A DNA stretch of 64,000 nucleotides from Oscillospiraceae bacterium (GCA_017459865.1 JAFUCD010000024.1:62001-126000), one strand, 5' to 3'; shown: positions 48,637-57,895, numbered from the stretch's first letter. Notes: generated from the sequence alone by a model not told the origin. Numbers and translations are program-made.

Positions 48637-50570
48637 ATCACGGTGAATCGATCATCGACCGGATTTTCAGAGTCATTCTCCCAAAGCACGGGTATGCTGT
48701 GCGGGAGGATCAGATTCGATTGAGCATGGCTGTCTACCATGGATTCTGCAACAAGCAGGTTTCTCTGCTGGAATCCGAGGTTGGAACAGGGAAGACCCTT
48801 GCTTATCTGGTCGCGGGAGTTGCGGCGCTGAAAGAGAATGGAGCAGATACCGCGCCGATAACCATTACCACGTCCAGCATCGAGCTGCAAACTGCTCTGG
48901 TGGAGCGGGAGATTCCGCAGCTCTCTCGGATTTTGCTGAACGCGAGAGTCATTTGTCAACCGCTGACCACGGTGTTGCGGAAGGGGAAGGAACATTACTT
49001 CTGCCTGCGGCGTTTTCAGGACTATCTCGGCAGTATCCATCCTGCCGCTGCAAGCCAACTGGCCGATCGGGTGACAGGCGCTTTTGACCTGGATGAGCTT
49101 GACCTGCCGGGGCATATCAAAGACGCGATCAGCGTGCAGGGCGGATGCCGGTACTGTCCGCTGCGAGCAAACTGCAAATATGTGCATTTCCTGCGATATG
49201 CGCAGGACGTAAATCGCCCGCTTTCTTTTCAGGTGACAAACCACAATCTTTACCTGATGTCCAGAACCCACCCAAAGCTGCTCCGCCCGAGCAGTCTCGT
49301 TGTCGTGGATGAAGCGCACAAGCTGAAAGAGGCCGCACAAAGCGCATTCGGTGCCAGTATATCGGAGAAGGATATACCCAATTATCTGAACTGGAGCAAG
49401 ACGCTGTGCAGAGACCGGACGAAGCAGACTTTTTATAAGATGGAGCAGAGCGAAGCGGTGGAGCTTAATGATATGCTCTTTTCCTGGCTTCGGACGCGGT
49501 ACCACGAAGAGGAAGAGACTTCGGATGGACACAGCATCGTAGATTTGAACGCAGGCTGTCTGGACGTGATCCATACGCTGATTGATACGCTCGAAAGACT
49601 GGAACGAATGCGCTCCGGCTTCGGCGGGTACAGCACGGACATCGGCCGAATTACGACTTCGCTCGAGGTACTGCGCCAGAAGAGCTTTATCACCACATGG
49701 GTCGAGATGGATGAAAACGGCAGCCTTACCCTCTGCGGCTGTCCAAAGAATCTGAACGCGGAGTTCGAGACATGCGTCTGGACATACCGGAAGCATCACG
49801 TTCTCCTCTCCGGCACGTTGAGCGATGGTCGGGACTTTCGCTTTTATAAGCAGGAGCATGGTTTGGACAGGCTGCATCCGGATCGGATTGAGGAACACAT
49901 GTTTCCGTCTCCGTTTGATTACCAGCACCAGACCCGACTCTATCTCGCCAAAGGGCTCCCGTGGCCGGATAACAGCGACTCCTACTTCCGTGAGATCTCA
50001 AAGTGCATCGTGCGGCTGATTCAAGCGACCTGTGGGCATACGGCAATTCTCTTTACATCTTACCGCGCGCTTCAGCGGGTGCACGAGCTGACCGCAGAGC
50101 GTCTGCGGGACTACGAAGTGATTTGCATGACGAGAAGCAATCGCACGGCGATTGATACCTTCCGCCGCAGCCGGAACGGCGTTCTCTTTGCCTCCGGGAG
50201 TATGTGGGAGGGCGTGGACTGCGTAGGTGATTGCCTCTCATCGCTGATTATTGTCCGGCTTCCGTTTCCGCAGCGGTCAGCTGTCATGGAACTGAAACGC
50301 AGTCGGTATGATTCGGTACGCGATTTCGTAAACGAATACGCGGTTCCGGAGATGCTGATCAAGCTCCGCCAGGGCGCAGGGCGCCTGATCCGCAGCGAGA
50401 CGGATACCGGCGTGATCGTTATTCTGGACGCTCGCGCGACCCGGAGCCGCCACGAGAAAAGAGTGAAGCAGGCGCTGACGCAGTATCCGCAAGTGTATTC
50501 CATCAAGGAGCTCCGGACGTTTATGCGTTCTGTAAAGCCGGATTCATATTTTCACGATCGGAGGGAATGA
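48633..50570 (+). CDS. DinG-type Fe-S DNA helicase
   Basis: The 645-residue SF2 helicase has Walker A GTGKT (51-55), a DEAH box at 226-229, an Fe-S domain with Cys in HYFC and CRYCPLRANC (four Cys), and C-terminal motifs (SGSMWEGVDCVGD, QGAGRLIRSETDTG). It belongs to the DinG/XPD group, which unwinds DNA and RNA-DNA hybrids. TTG 48633 has GGAGGAG 8 bases upstream; an upstream extension from 48435 seems non-coding. In mobile elements such helicases may aid replication or excision. Confidence 0.9.
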   Translation: MNHGESIIDRIFRVILPKHGYAVREDQIRLSMAVYHGFCNKQVSLLESEVGTGKTLAYLVAGVAALKENGADTAPITITTSSIELQTALVEREIPQLSRILLNARVICQPLTTVLRKGKEHYFCLRRFQDYLGSIHPAAASQLADRVTGAFDLDELDLPGHIKDAISVQGGCRYCPLRANCKYVHFLRYAQDVNRPLSFQVTNHNLYLMSRTHPKLLRPSSLVVVDEAHKLKEAAQSAFGASISEKDIPNYLNWSKTLCRDRTKQTFYKMEQSEAVELNDMLFSWLRTRYHEEEETSDGHSIVDLNAGCLDVIHTLIDTLERLERMRSGFGGYSTDIGRITTSLEVLRQKSFITTWVEMDENGSLTLCGCPKNLNAEFETCVWTYRKHHVLLSGTLSDGRDFRFYKQEHGLDRLHPDRIEEHMFPSPFDYQHQTRLYLAKGLPWPDNSDSYFREISKCIVRLIQATCGHTAILFTSYRALQRVHELTAERLRDYEVICMTRSNRTAIDTFRRSRNGVLFASGSMWEGVDCVGDCLSSLIIVRLPFPQRSAVMELKRSRYDSVRDFVNEYAVPEMLIKLRQGAGRLIRSETDTGVIVILDARATRSRHEKRVKQALTQYPQVYSIKELRTFMRSVKPDSYFHDRRE

Positions 50571-50571
50571 A

Positions 50572-50730
50572 ATGCTTACGGAAACCCAGAAGAAAAGCGC
50601 GAATTATATTCGTATTGTGGCGGCGCTCAAGTATCTGCGGGATACCAAGGTTATCACGGAAAAAGAGTATTGCCGCGCGAAGAAATACTATCGTCGCCTG
50701 ACCGGTGCGGACATTATCATTCTTCACTGA
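50572..50730 (+). CDS. SHOCT-like small protein (52 aa)
   Basis: The product (MLTETQKKSANYIRIVAAL..VITEKEYCRAKKYYRRLTGADIII) resembles a SHOCT-like helical hairpin: a helix, a short turn VITEKEYC and a second basic helix. It starts one base after the DinG stop with GGAGGG upstream. Small proteins of this kind recur next to serine recombinases in clostridial elements. It may assist recombination or excision. Confidence 0.65.
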   Translation: MLTETQKKSANYIRIVAALKYLRDTKVITEKEYCRAKKYYRRLTGADIIILH

Positions 50731-50747
50731 GTTTTACAAAAAAAAGA

Positions 50748-50775
50748 TAGACTTTTCGGATTTCATGAATATAAT
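50748..50775 (+). promoter_or_regulatory. Promoter of recombinase genes
   Basis: TAGACT (50748-50753), 16 bases and TATAAT (50770-50775), 44 bases before GTG 50819. The -10 overlaps a TTCATGAA palindrome, a possible repressor site. Confidence 0.65.
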
Positions 50776-50818
50776 GTGTGTTTAACAAAACCAAACTTGA
50801 CAGGAAGGAGCTGGTCGT

Positions 50819-52360
50819 GTGCCGAATGCAAAGCTGATTGCACCGGTAACCAGGCAGGGTGTTCAGACGCTGCGGGTCGCTGCCTATTGCAGAGTTTCCA
50901 CCAATTCTGCCGACCAGCGCAATTCCTATGCAAGGCAGATCAAAACCTATACGGAGATGATCCGACGAAACCCGAAGTGGGAGCTGGTAGAGATCTTTGC
51001 GGACGAGGGGATTACCGGAATGTCCGCAGAGAAAAGACCGGAGTTCCTGCGGATGATCCAGATGTGTGAGCATCATCAGATCGATCTGATCATCACAAAA
51101 TCCGTGGCGAGATTCGCGCGCAATGTGAAAGAAGCGCTGGAATGCACCCGGAGATTGAAGCTGCTCGGCATCGGGGTGCAGTTTGAAGAGGAAGGCATCA
51201 ATACGCTCTCTCTTGGAGACGAAATGCTCCTAAACCTCTTCACAGCAATTGCACAGGAGGAATCCAAGTCCATCTCCCAGCATCTGCGGAACTCCATTGT
51301 AAAGCGAATGGAGCGGGGAGAGTATGTGGACAGCAACGCCCCATATGGTTATCGGCTGGTTCAGAAAAAACTGTGTGTCTACGAGCCGGAGGCGAAGGTC
51401 ATCCGGGAAATCTTCCGGCTTTATCTGAACGGTCGCTCTGTGCGTGAGATCTCCCGTGCGTTGACGGAACAGGGAGTGCCGACCAAGAGCGGCAACCAGG
51501 AATGGAATCCCCGTGTGATTGCATACATTCTCTCCAACGAAAAATATATCGGGGACAGTTTGTTTCAGAAAACCTATAACGATACCATGATCCCGTTCCC
51601 CAAGCGTATCAATCACGGCGAGGTAGACATGTACTACGCCACAGATACGCATGAAGCCATTATAGATAAAGAAACCTTTGACCGAGCAAAGAAGCTGCTG
51701 GAGCAGCGCAGGGAACAGTTTAAGAAAACCAGTGTCAGAACGACATATCCGCTCACGAGCCGCATTCGGTGTTCCGAATGCGGCTCATTCTATCGGCGCA
51801 AGGTGCAGTCCGGCGTTGTGAAATGGGTCTGCTCCCGGCACGAAGAAGATGCGTCCGCCTGTCGATCCTATTACTACGCAGAGGACAGAATCTATGATGG
51901 CGTAATTACCATCATCAATCATCTTCGCTTTGGGGAAGCAGACATCGTTCAGCAGGTGATAAGCATGCTCGATACTGCCCAGGATGCCTATAAGCGAAAA
52001 AACCAGAATGCCTACCAGATGAGTCAGGAGATTGCGGAGTTCAATGCAAAACAGGTAATGCTTGAGCAGCTTCGCTCTAAGGGCTATCTGGCGCCGGAGG
52101 TCTTCCAGGCGCAGAGCAGAGAGCTTCAGTCTCAAATCCGCGCGCTTCGAGCTGAGCGAAAAGGGGAGCTGGACTCCCATCTTCAGGACATGCGCACCGC
52201 GGTAAGCAAATTAAAGGAACTTCTGAACGAGCTGGACGCGCCACTGGAGGTCTTCGATGAAAAACTGTTCTCGGAAGTCGTTACGGAGATGAGCATCAAC
52301 AAGGACGATATGCTCGCGGTCACCCTGCTCGGCGGACTGCGCTTTACCGAGCTGATTTAG
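50819..52360 (+). CDS. Large serine recombinase 1
   Basis: The 513-residue enzyme has a resolvase catalytic domain with nucleophile Ser27 (CRVST), Arg-containing SVARFARN and IAQEESKSIS, then a recombinase domain (YGYRLVQKK...), a zinc ribbon (CSECGSFYRR...WVCSRHEEDASAC) and a coiled-coil end. It follows a promoter and AGGAAGGAG; the start is GTG. It is the first of three adjacent recombinases at the element's end and should integrate or excise the ICE. Confidence 0.93.
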   Translation: MPNAKLIAPVTRQGVQTLRVAAYCRVSTNSADQRNSYARQIKTYTEMIRRNPKWELVEIFADEGITGMSAEKRPEFLRMIQMCEHHQIDLIITKSVARFARNVKEALECTRRLKLLGIGVQFEEEGINTLSLGDEMLLNLFTAIAQEESKSISQHLRNSIVKRMERGEYVDSNAPYGYRLVQKKLCVYEPEAKVIREIFRLYLNGRSVREISRALTEQGVPTKSGNQEWNPRVIAYILSNEKYIGDSLFQKTYNDTMIPFPKRINHGEVDMYYATDTHEAIIDKETFDRAKKLLEQRREQFKKTSVRTTYPLTSRIRCSECGSFYRRKVQSGVVKWVCSRHEEDASACRSYYYAEDRIYDGVITIINHLRFGEADIVQQVISMLDTAQDAYKRKNQNAYQMSQEIAEFNAKQVMLEQLRSKGYLAPEVFQAQSRELQSQIRALRAERKGELDSHLQDMRTAVSKLKELLNELDAPLEVFDEKLFSEVVTEMSINKDDMLAVTLLGGLRFTELI

Positions 52361-52371
52361 GAGATACCATC

Positions 52372-53235
52372 ATGAAGAAAACGCGCTACATCCCATATGG
52401 CTACACGGTGAGAAATGGTCACACAGTGATCGATCATGCCGAGGCGGAGATCATCCGTCAGATCTTCGAAGAGTACACAAAAGGTGCTTCCTTGAAAGAG
52501 CTGGCGTCAGAGCTGACCGCCAGAAAGGTTCCCTATACCGAGAGAACCATCGATTGGGATAAGGCGCGAATCGCACGAATACTGGAAAACGGGAGGTATA
52601 TCGGGGATGACGGTTATGATCCGATCATCGAAGATGCACTGTATTACGAAGCAATCGCAACAAAAGCTGCCCGGCAGTCCTGCCAGACGAGACAGGAGAG
52701 CGCCGCTATCACACTCCTGCGTAATCGGGTCCGATGCGATGCCTGCGGCAGCGTCATGAACCGGCGTGTCTGCTCCAAAAGCTATGTCAAGCAGAGCTGG
52801 GTGTGTACGAACCTGGAGTGCGGATGCCGCGTTCGCATCAGCGATATGGATCTTCTGATGAAGGTTACTGTAATTATGAATCGTATCATCCGCAACGCTT
52901 CACTGATGCTGCCAAAGCAGAAAGCGAAGAGATCTGATTCGCCTGCTGTGACGCATCTGCGGCAGGAACTGCAATGTGAACTGGAGCGGGAGAACCCCAG
53001 TGAGGAATATATCCTGGAAAAGATTCGTGATGTTGCGTCGCAGCTCTACCGAGAAGAGCAGACAAAGGAGCAGGTCGCTGCGAGAATAGCGCTCCACCGC
53101 GTACAGATGATGCATCCGCAGGACACTTTCAACTGTGCGTACTTCTCGGATCTTGTGTCCTATATAACGCTGAATTCACAGGGTGATGTCACACTGCATA
53201 CGAAAACCAATACGGATGTAACCACGGAGGAGTGA
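52372..53235 (+). CDS. Serine-recombinase-like protein lacking the catalytic domain (recombinase 2)
   Basis: The 287-residue protein begins where a recombinase domain begins (MKKTRYIPYGYTVRNGHTVID) and has the zinc ribbon (CDACGSVMNRR...WVCTNLECGC) and a coiled-coil end. The N-terminal resolvase domain with the Ser nucleophile is wholly absent and no upstream frame supplies it. It is well preserved in other respects (start, ribosome site, no stop codons), so it is a functional DNA-binding partner rather than a remnant. The gene sits between the two full recombinases in one operon. Confidence 0.85.
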   Translation: MKKTRYIPYGYTVRNGHTVIDHAEAEIIRQIFEEYTKGASLKELASELTARKVPYTERTIDWDKARIARILENGRYIGDDGYDPIIEDALYYEAIATKAARQSCQTRQESAAITLLRNRVRCDACGSVMNRRVCSKSYVKQSWVCTNLECGCRVRISDMDLLMKVTVIMNRIIRNASLMLPKQKAKRSDSPAVTHLRQELQCELERENPSEEYILEKIRDVASQLYREEQTKEQVAARIALHRVQMMHPQDTFNCAYFSDLVSYITLNSQGDVTLHTKTNTDVTTEE

Positions 53236-53239
53236 TACG

Positions 53240-54892
53240 ATGGGTGTTCAGAAAATACCCAAGCGTCGGGTCATGGTCATCGAACCAAAAAAGACAATGA
53301 TCGTGGACAAAGAGAAGCATAGGCAAAAGCGAGTGGCTGCCTATTGCCGCGTGTCCACGGACAGTGAGGAGCAACTCAATTCCTATGCCAATCAGAAGCG
53401 CGTCTATACCGAAATGATCGCCGCGAAGCCTGAGTGGGAGTTTGCCGGGCTGTATGCGGACGAAGGCATTACCGGAACGCTGGCCAAGAAACGTGATGAA
53501 TTCAAGAAAATGATCCAAGCCTGCCTGGCAGGGAAGATCGACTACATCATTACAAAATCCGTGTCTCGCTTTGCCCGCAACACCGTGGAATGCCTCGAGT
53601 ATGTGAGAATGCTCAGAGCGCACGGGATCGGGATCTACTTTGAGGAGCAGAACATTGATACCCTGAAAAGCGATAGTGAGTTGTATCTGGTCATCTATGC
53701 CGGGTTTGCGCAGTCCGAATCAGAGAGCATCAGCAGGAACGTCACATGGAGTGTTCGGAAAAAATACGAGGAGGGAAAACCTTCCTTCTCCTATAAAAAG
53801 TGGTTGGGCTACTGCAGAGGAGATGACGGAGAGCCGGAGATCGTCCCTGAGGAAGCGGAGATCGTGAAGCGAATCTTCCGGATGTATCTTGCTGGAGAAA
53901 CGCTGCGCAGCATATCCAATGCACTTCAGTCGGAGCATATTGACATTCCCGGAAAGGAGATCGATTTCAGCCTGGGGATGATACGAAACATTCTGAAAAA
54001 CGAACGGTACTGTGGTGACTGTATTCTGCAGAAAACGGTGACGGTTGACTGCATCTCCAAGGTCCGGAAAAAGAACGAGGGCGAGGCGCCCATGTATCTT
54101 GTGGAGAACAGCCACCCTGCAATCATCAGCCGTGAGATTTTCAACCGCACTCAGGAGGAGATGAGCCGGAGAAATGCAAAATCTCCTCAATCACACAAAA
54201 GGGCGATAACAGCTTCTGGCCGCCATTCCCGATATGCACTCACCGATGTGCTGATATGCGGTGAATGCGGCAGCCGCTATAAGCGCTGCACTTGGACGAG
54301 CGGCGGAAGAAAACGAATTGTCTGGCGCTGCGTGAGTCGGCTGGATTATGGAAAAAAGTACTGCTCTGACTCGATTACCGTACCGGAGGAGACACTGCAC
54401 CAGGCAATCGTCCGTGCGCTGAATAAGTTTAATGCTGAGGATCAGATCACATATCTTACGCTGATGCGAGCAACCATTGGGGAAGCCATTGGCATCAACG
54501 GAGGCTCGGATGAGATCGACCTGCTCGAAAGACGGATCGATGCACTGAACCAGAAGATGCTACAGATGGTTACCGAAAGCGTGGAGCTTGGAGAGGACGT
54601 TGAGAAACATGAATCCATCTTCCGCGAGCTATCCGAGGAAATCCAACAGCTCCAAAAGCGGATCAGTACCATACAAAGAAGTATGGATTCTGACGCCGAA
54701 GCACAAAAGCGCATGGACGAGATTCAGAAAACCATCGACGAACGAACGCTGAACAGCGATAAATATGATGACACTATCGTGCGTCAGATGGTGGAGTGCA
54801 TCCGCATCTACGGAGATAAGCGCATCGAAGTCATCTTCGGCGGCGGTATCGTAATAGAAGAGTCTCTCGATGATACCGGCAAAACAAACTAA
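53240..54892 (+). CDS. Large serine recombinase 3
   Basis: The 550-residue enzyme has nucleophile Ser39 (CRVST), SVSRFARN and GFAQSESESIS in the catalytic domain, a recombinase domain, zinc ribbon (CGECGSRYKRC...WRCVSRLDYGKKYC) and a coiled-coil end (SELELLERRIDALNQ region near 430-510). GGAGG precedes ATG 53240, which is 4 bases after the stop of recombinase 2. The stop lies 16 bases before the terminator and probable element end. Its distinct N-terminus and domain spacing from recombinase 1 imply different binding partners. Confidence 0.93.
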   Translation: MGVQKIPKRRVMVIEPKKTMIVDKEKHRQKRVAAYCRVSTDSEEQLNSYANQKRVYTEMIAAKPEWEFAGLYADEGITGTLAKKRDEFKKMIQACLAGKIDYIITKSVSRFARNTVECLEYVRMLRAHGIGIYFEEQNIDTLKSDSELYLVIYAGFAQSESESISRNVTWSVRKKYEEGKPSFSYKKWLGYCRGDDGEPEIVPEEAEIVKRIFRMYLAGETLRSISNALQSEHIDIPGKEIDFSLGMIRNILKNERYCGDCILQKTVTVDCISKVRKKNEGEAPMYLVENSHPAIISREIFNRTQEEMSRRNAKSPQSHKRAITASGRHSRYALTDVLICGECGSRYKRCTWTSGGRKRIVWRCVSRLDYGKKYCSDSITVPEETLHQAIVRALNKFNAEDQITYLTLMRATIGEAIGINGGSDEIDLLERRIDALNQKMLQMVTESVELGEDVEKHESIFRELSEEIQQLQKRISTIQRSMDSDAEAQKRMDEIQKTIDERTLNSDKYDDTIVRQMVECIRIYGDKRIEVIFGGGIVIEESLDDTGKTN

Positions 54893-54907
54893 CAATAGAG
54901 TGTTACG

Positions 54908-54940
54908 CACAAGAGCCGGGTGCCTCTTGTGCTTTCTCGT
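54908..54940 (+). terminator. Terminator after recombinase operon
   Basis: A 9-bp stem (GCACAAGAG 54908-54916, CTCTTGTGC 54924-54932) followed by TTTCTCGTTT. Its right arm is part of the direct repeat 54921-54944. Confidence 0.75.
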
Positions 54941-54944
54941 TTGC
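54921..54944. repeat. Direct repeat, left copy
   Basis: 24 bases matching 22 of 24 with 63810-63833, sharing the 16-mer TGCCTCTTGTGCTTTC. It lies just beyond the recombinase operon, where the ICE end is expected. Confidence 0.6.
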
Positions 54945-54963
54945 GCTTTGCAGATATTGAAAA

Positions 54964-54983
54964 TGCCTTACTCAAGTAAGGCA
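54964..54983. other. Perfect hairpin at element junction
   Basis: TGCCTTAC-TCAA-GTAAGGCA, an 8-bp stem 72 bases after the last recombinase. It may belong to the att region or to an IS end. Confidence 0.5.
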
Positions 54984-54998
54984 GAGCCGTTTGTATGA

Positions 54999-55403
54999 GG
55001 CTGTCCGGGATTGCAGTTTCCCGTAGATTGGTCGTGCCGAGTTCTGCACATTTCTCGTTCCGCATATTACAAGTGGCTCCGGCAGGAACCTTGTGCCCGC
55101 GAGGTTGAGAATGAGCGGATCGGCAGGCTGGTAGAGCATATTCGCGAGGAACACCCGGACAAAGGGTATCGGCGCATCCGGGACGATCTGGAGCGATTCC
55201 ACCACACTTCTGTCAATGACAAGAGGGTACTACGGATCTGCCGTGCAAAGAACATTCGCTCTACGGTGAAATATGCCAGCCACGGCTGCACTCGCAGCGC
55301 AAAGAGTCCGCAGTATTTGGCTGAGAGCATTCTTGCTCGTAACTTCTACGCAGAAAAGCCGAACGAGAAATGGCTGACAGGGGGTGATAAACCATGCCGC
55401 TGA
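54999..55403 (+). pseudogene. IS3-family transposase orfB fragment
   Basis: The frame encodes the OrfB N-terminal part: VLHISRSAYYKWLRQEP, HIREEHPDKGYRRIRDDL and YAEKPNEKWLT, then breaks at about 55380 just before the DD(35)E core (..DVTEFK.. expected). The start is missing (stop at 54996). It is a truncated, inactive transposase; the break is exactly where the next fragment begins. Confidence 0.8.
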
Positions 55404-55594
55404 AAATTCCCATCCATCTGCGCAGTCCGGTGCGGGATCTGATCCTGCGCTCCTGCAACTACACTGACGGGCACTGTCTGCTGCTGAGCAGGCCGTGCGC
55501 ACAGGCGCTTTCGGAGTCCCGGATCGTATGCAAGTACTTCCGGGACGCCGTCCTTCCGGAAGTGCCGGAATTGTGCAAAGCAATGATCCAGTAA
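55394..55594 (+). CDS. Cysteine-rich VLP-like protein (possibly truncated)
   Basis: The 66-residue product has SPVRDLILRSCNYTDGHCLLL...VCKYFRDAVLPEVPEL, matching the start of cysteine-rich VLP proteins of clostridial mobile elements. It is shorter than the usual 90-110 residues and its central Cys spacing is altered. ATG 55394 follows a GGGGGTGA ribosome-like site, 14 bases after the IS3 break. It is a fragment of another mobile element's accessory operon. Confidence 0.55.
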   Translation: MPLKIPIHLRSPVRDLILRSCNYTDGHCLLLSRPCAQALSESRIVCKYFRDAVLPEVPELCKAMIQ

Positions 55595-55619
55595 TATATG
55601 CTTGAAAAGGAGAAAACCA

Positions 55620-55691
55620 ATCACGAAAACATTCGGAACAACCAAAATCATCGGGGTCGATCATGGGTATCCGATGCTGGAAAATGAATAA
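55620..55691 (+). pseudogene. ParM/StbA-like actin start, remnant
   Basis: TKTFGTTKIIGVDHGY resembles the first beta-strands of the ParM-like plasmid segregation actins found in conjugative elements (IIGVDHGYGN..). The frame ends after 23 codons and its start codon is ATC rather than ATG. It is a decayed 5' fragment. Confidence 0.4.
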
Positions 55692-55732
55692 AAAAGATTC
55701 CTGCTGCGTTTTTCGTACAGCAGGAATCTTTT
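55692..55732. terminator. Terminator at LUD gene end
   Basis: A perfect 15-bp stem (55692-55706, 55718-55732) with A/T-rich flanks closes the minus-strand LUD gene and the plus-strand scar. Confidence 0.85.
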
Positions 55733-55758
55733 ATGGCAGATAGAAAAGTGCGCAAAAA

Positions 55759-56358
55759 TCAGAAGCCCATGTCCTCGTCCACCAGCAGAACCTCGACGCT
55801 TTTGGCCGTCATGGGCTTGAACATCATGATCTGCATCGTGGCGCAACCGCGGTGGGGCGAGCGGCAATCGAAACATTTGCCGGTGTCGTTGCAGGGGCGG
55901 TTTCCGGGCAGCTTCTTGACGTTCGTGGGCGCTGCGACTTTGCGGGCGCGCTCCATGGCGCTGGTGAGGTCGGGGCAGATTTTCTTCGTGCTCACGATGA
56001 GGTACAGGCGCTTGTTCTCCGCGAAGGTCAGCGCCGCGACGCGGTTGCCGCGCCCATCGATGTTCACCATCTCGCCGGTTTCCGCGAGGGCGTTGGCGCT
56101 GGAGAGATAGACCTCCGCCTTGCCCGCGCCGTCGTAGATCTCCTCGGTGGCGCCCTGGGTCCAGTGCCAGAAGACCTGGTTCGACTCCGTCAGCCGGTCA
56201 TAGACGCCAAGCGCCTCCACGGTCTTGCTGCCGCCGATGCCGACGGTGGTGTTCTCGATCTGAGAACATAGATAGTCCGCCGCCTCCTGCGCGGTGGCGA
56301 AGTGGTAGGGGATAAAGCCGCGGCCCTTCAGACTCCGCATGGTTTTTTCCAGATCCAT
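55759..56358 (-). CDS. LUD-domain (LutC/YkgG-like) protein
   Basis: The 199-residue protein matches the LUD domain: ADYLCSQIENTTVGIGGSKTVEALG (about 28-52), SSANALAETGEMVNIDGRGNRVAAL and LYLIVSTKKICPDL. Its C-terminal cysteines (GKCFDCRSPHRGC) are unusual and may bind metal or an Fe-S cluster. LUD proteins take part in lactate oxidation and related redox chemistry. AAAGGAGA precedes ATG 56358. It follows the MocR gene on the minus strand by only 14 bases, so it is co-transcribed and controlled by MocR. Confidence 0.88.
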   Translation of the reverse strand: MDLEKTMRSLKGRGFIPYHFATAQEAADYLCSQIENTTVGIGGSKTVEALGVYDRLTESNQVFWHWTQGATEEIYDGAGKAEVYLSSANALAETGEMVNIDGRGNRVAALTFAENKRLYLIVSTKKICPDLTSAMERARKVAAPTNVKKLPGNRPCNDTGKCFDCRSPHRGCATMQIMMFKPMTAKSVEVLLVDEDMGF

Positions 56359-56372
56359 TTTCGGTTCTCCTT

Positions 56373-57767
56373 TCAGTTGTTGGTTTCTATTTCCTGATAG
56401 TATTGCTTGATGATCTGCAGTCCCTCCCGCAGGCGCTCCATGCTGCCGGGGGTGGTAAGGGCGATGCGGAGATAATGCTCCTGCTCCACGCCGGAGACGT
56501 GGAAGTGGTAGGAGTGAAAGAGCTCCACGCCCCGCTTCAGAAGCTCCTGTTCCACAAGGGAGCCTTTTTTATTGCTCGGAAACGGCAGCCATCGGTGGAA
56601 GCAGCAGCGCCCTCTCTGTGCGTATTCTGGGAAGAAGCCATCGAAGATCCGGTTGGCCCCCAGCCCCAACTCGTGCTTTTTCAGCGCGAGGCGGTAGCCG
56701 TCGCCGCTCATGATGAGCTCCGAGATGATCTCCAGATCCAGGCTGCTGGTGGTCATGACCATATTATAAAGGGCATTCACGATTTTGGCGCGGTACCGCT
56801 CTCCGTAGGCGAGAAACGACACGCGCAGCCCCGTGCAGAGGATCTTTGAAACGCCGCAGAGATAGCAGGTCTGCTCCGGCAGCAGGGAGAACATGGTGGG
56901 CAGCGCCTCGCTGGGGAGATCGGCGGTGTAGTCGTCCTCAATGATGGTGAGATCGTATTTTTCGATCACTGTCGCCAGCGCTCGACGCCGTGCCTCCGGC
57001 ATCTTCACCGTGGTGGGGTTGGAGCAGCTGGGCATGAGGTACACGCCCTTGACGTCGTTCAAGCGGCACGCCCGCTCCAGATCGGAGGGGAGCATCCCGT
57101 TCTCGTCGCAGAGCACCGCCTCCAGCGTGATGTGGTAAATGCGCGCGAGCTCCATGAAGTTGGAGAAGGTATATTCCTCCACGGCGATGATGTCCCCCGG
57201 CTGAAACAGCGCCGGCAGCAGCGCCGCAAGACCGTTGGTCGCGCCGTAGACAAAGCTCAGATGGTCGTCATCCACGTGCACGCCGTAGCCGTCCAGCCAG
57301 CGCCGCGCGGCGGCCTTGTGGGAGGGTCGGCCCAGCCAGTCACTGTATTCAAACAGCTCCTGAAAGTAATCCTTCTGCATCACGCGCTTTGCCGCCTCCG
57401 CCACGATGGTGTTGCACTGCTCGAAGCTCGCGATATAGCCCATGGAGACGTACTTCTCCCGGTCCGGCTTCTCGTGGATCGTCACGAGCTCCGCCGCGTG
57501 GGGCGCGATGAAGGTGCCGCGGCCGGTGACGCCGTAGATCAGTCCCTTGCTGCGCGCCAGATCGAAGGCCCGCGTCACGGTGGTGAAGTTGATGTCTAGA
57601 TAATCCGCCAGCTCCCGCTGGGGAGGAAGCTTCGTGCCCGGTAGGAGCCGCCCCGTGCGGATCTCCTCCTCCAGCTGCTCCGCCAGAGAGAGGTAGATGG
57701 GCTTTGCGAGCCGCGCGCGATCCGGCTTCCAGGTCAGTGGGTATTGGTCAAAGGAATTGATCGGCAT
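56373..57767 (-). CDS. MocR-type regulator (GntR helix-turn-helix plus aminotransferase domain)
   Basis: The 464-residue protein has a GntR winged helix (KPIYLSLAEQLEEEIRTGRLLPGTKLPPQRELADYL, residues 20-58) and a class I aminotransferase-like domain with PLP Lys near residue 300 (CGVSKILCTGLRVSFL). MocR proteins sense PLP-linked or amino compounds. GGAGG precedes ATG 57767. It faces the PhzF operon across a palindromic site. It likely regulates both directions. Confidence 0.9.
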   Translation of the reverse strand: MPINSFDQYPLTWKPDRARLAKPIYLSLAEQLEEEIRTGRLLPGTKLPPQRELADYLDINFTTVTRAFDLARSKGLIYGVTGRGTFIAPHAAELVTIHEKPDREKYVSMGYIASFEQCNTIVAEAAKRVMQKDYFQELFEYSDWLGRPSHKAAARRWLDGYGVHVDDDHLSFVYGATNGLAALLPALFQPGDIIAVEEYTFSNFMELARIYHITLEAVLCDENGMLPSDLERACRLNDVKGVYLMPSCSNPTTVKMPEARRRALATVIEKYDLTIIEDDYTADLPSEALPTMFSLLPEQTCYLCGVSKILCTGLRVSFLAYGERYRAKIVNALYNMVMTTSSLDLEIISELIMSGDGYRLALKKHELGLGANRIFDGFFPEYAQRGRCCFHRWLPFPSNKKGSLVEQELLKRGVELFHSYHFHVSGVEQEHYLRIALTTPGSMERLREGLQIIKQYYQEIETNN

Positions 57768-57872
57768 AGTTCGCCTCCACGAAAAGATATATGCACATAC
57801 AATTTATCATATTGTCCGATTTTAAGTCAAGACGATTTCACGGAAATTGTCCAATAATATCATATCCAAAAC

Positions 57873-57888
57873 ATTGTATCCATACAAT
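57873..57888. promoter_or_regulatory. Palindromic operator ATTGTAT-CC-ATACAAT
   Basis: A perfect 7-bp inverted repeat between MocR and PhzF; extra ATACAA half-sites lie at 57797 and 57904. This matches the layout of MocR binding sites that overlap promoters. Confidence 0.65.
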
Positions 57889-57895
57889 TAAACTA

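Noticed and set aside
54964..54983. Hairpin as a CRISPR or tRNA remnant
   Set aside because: Single 8-bp stem with no repeat array and no tRNA arms; better explained as an att or IS-end structure.
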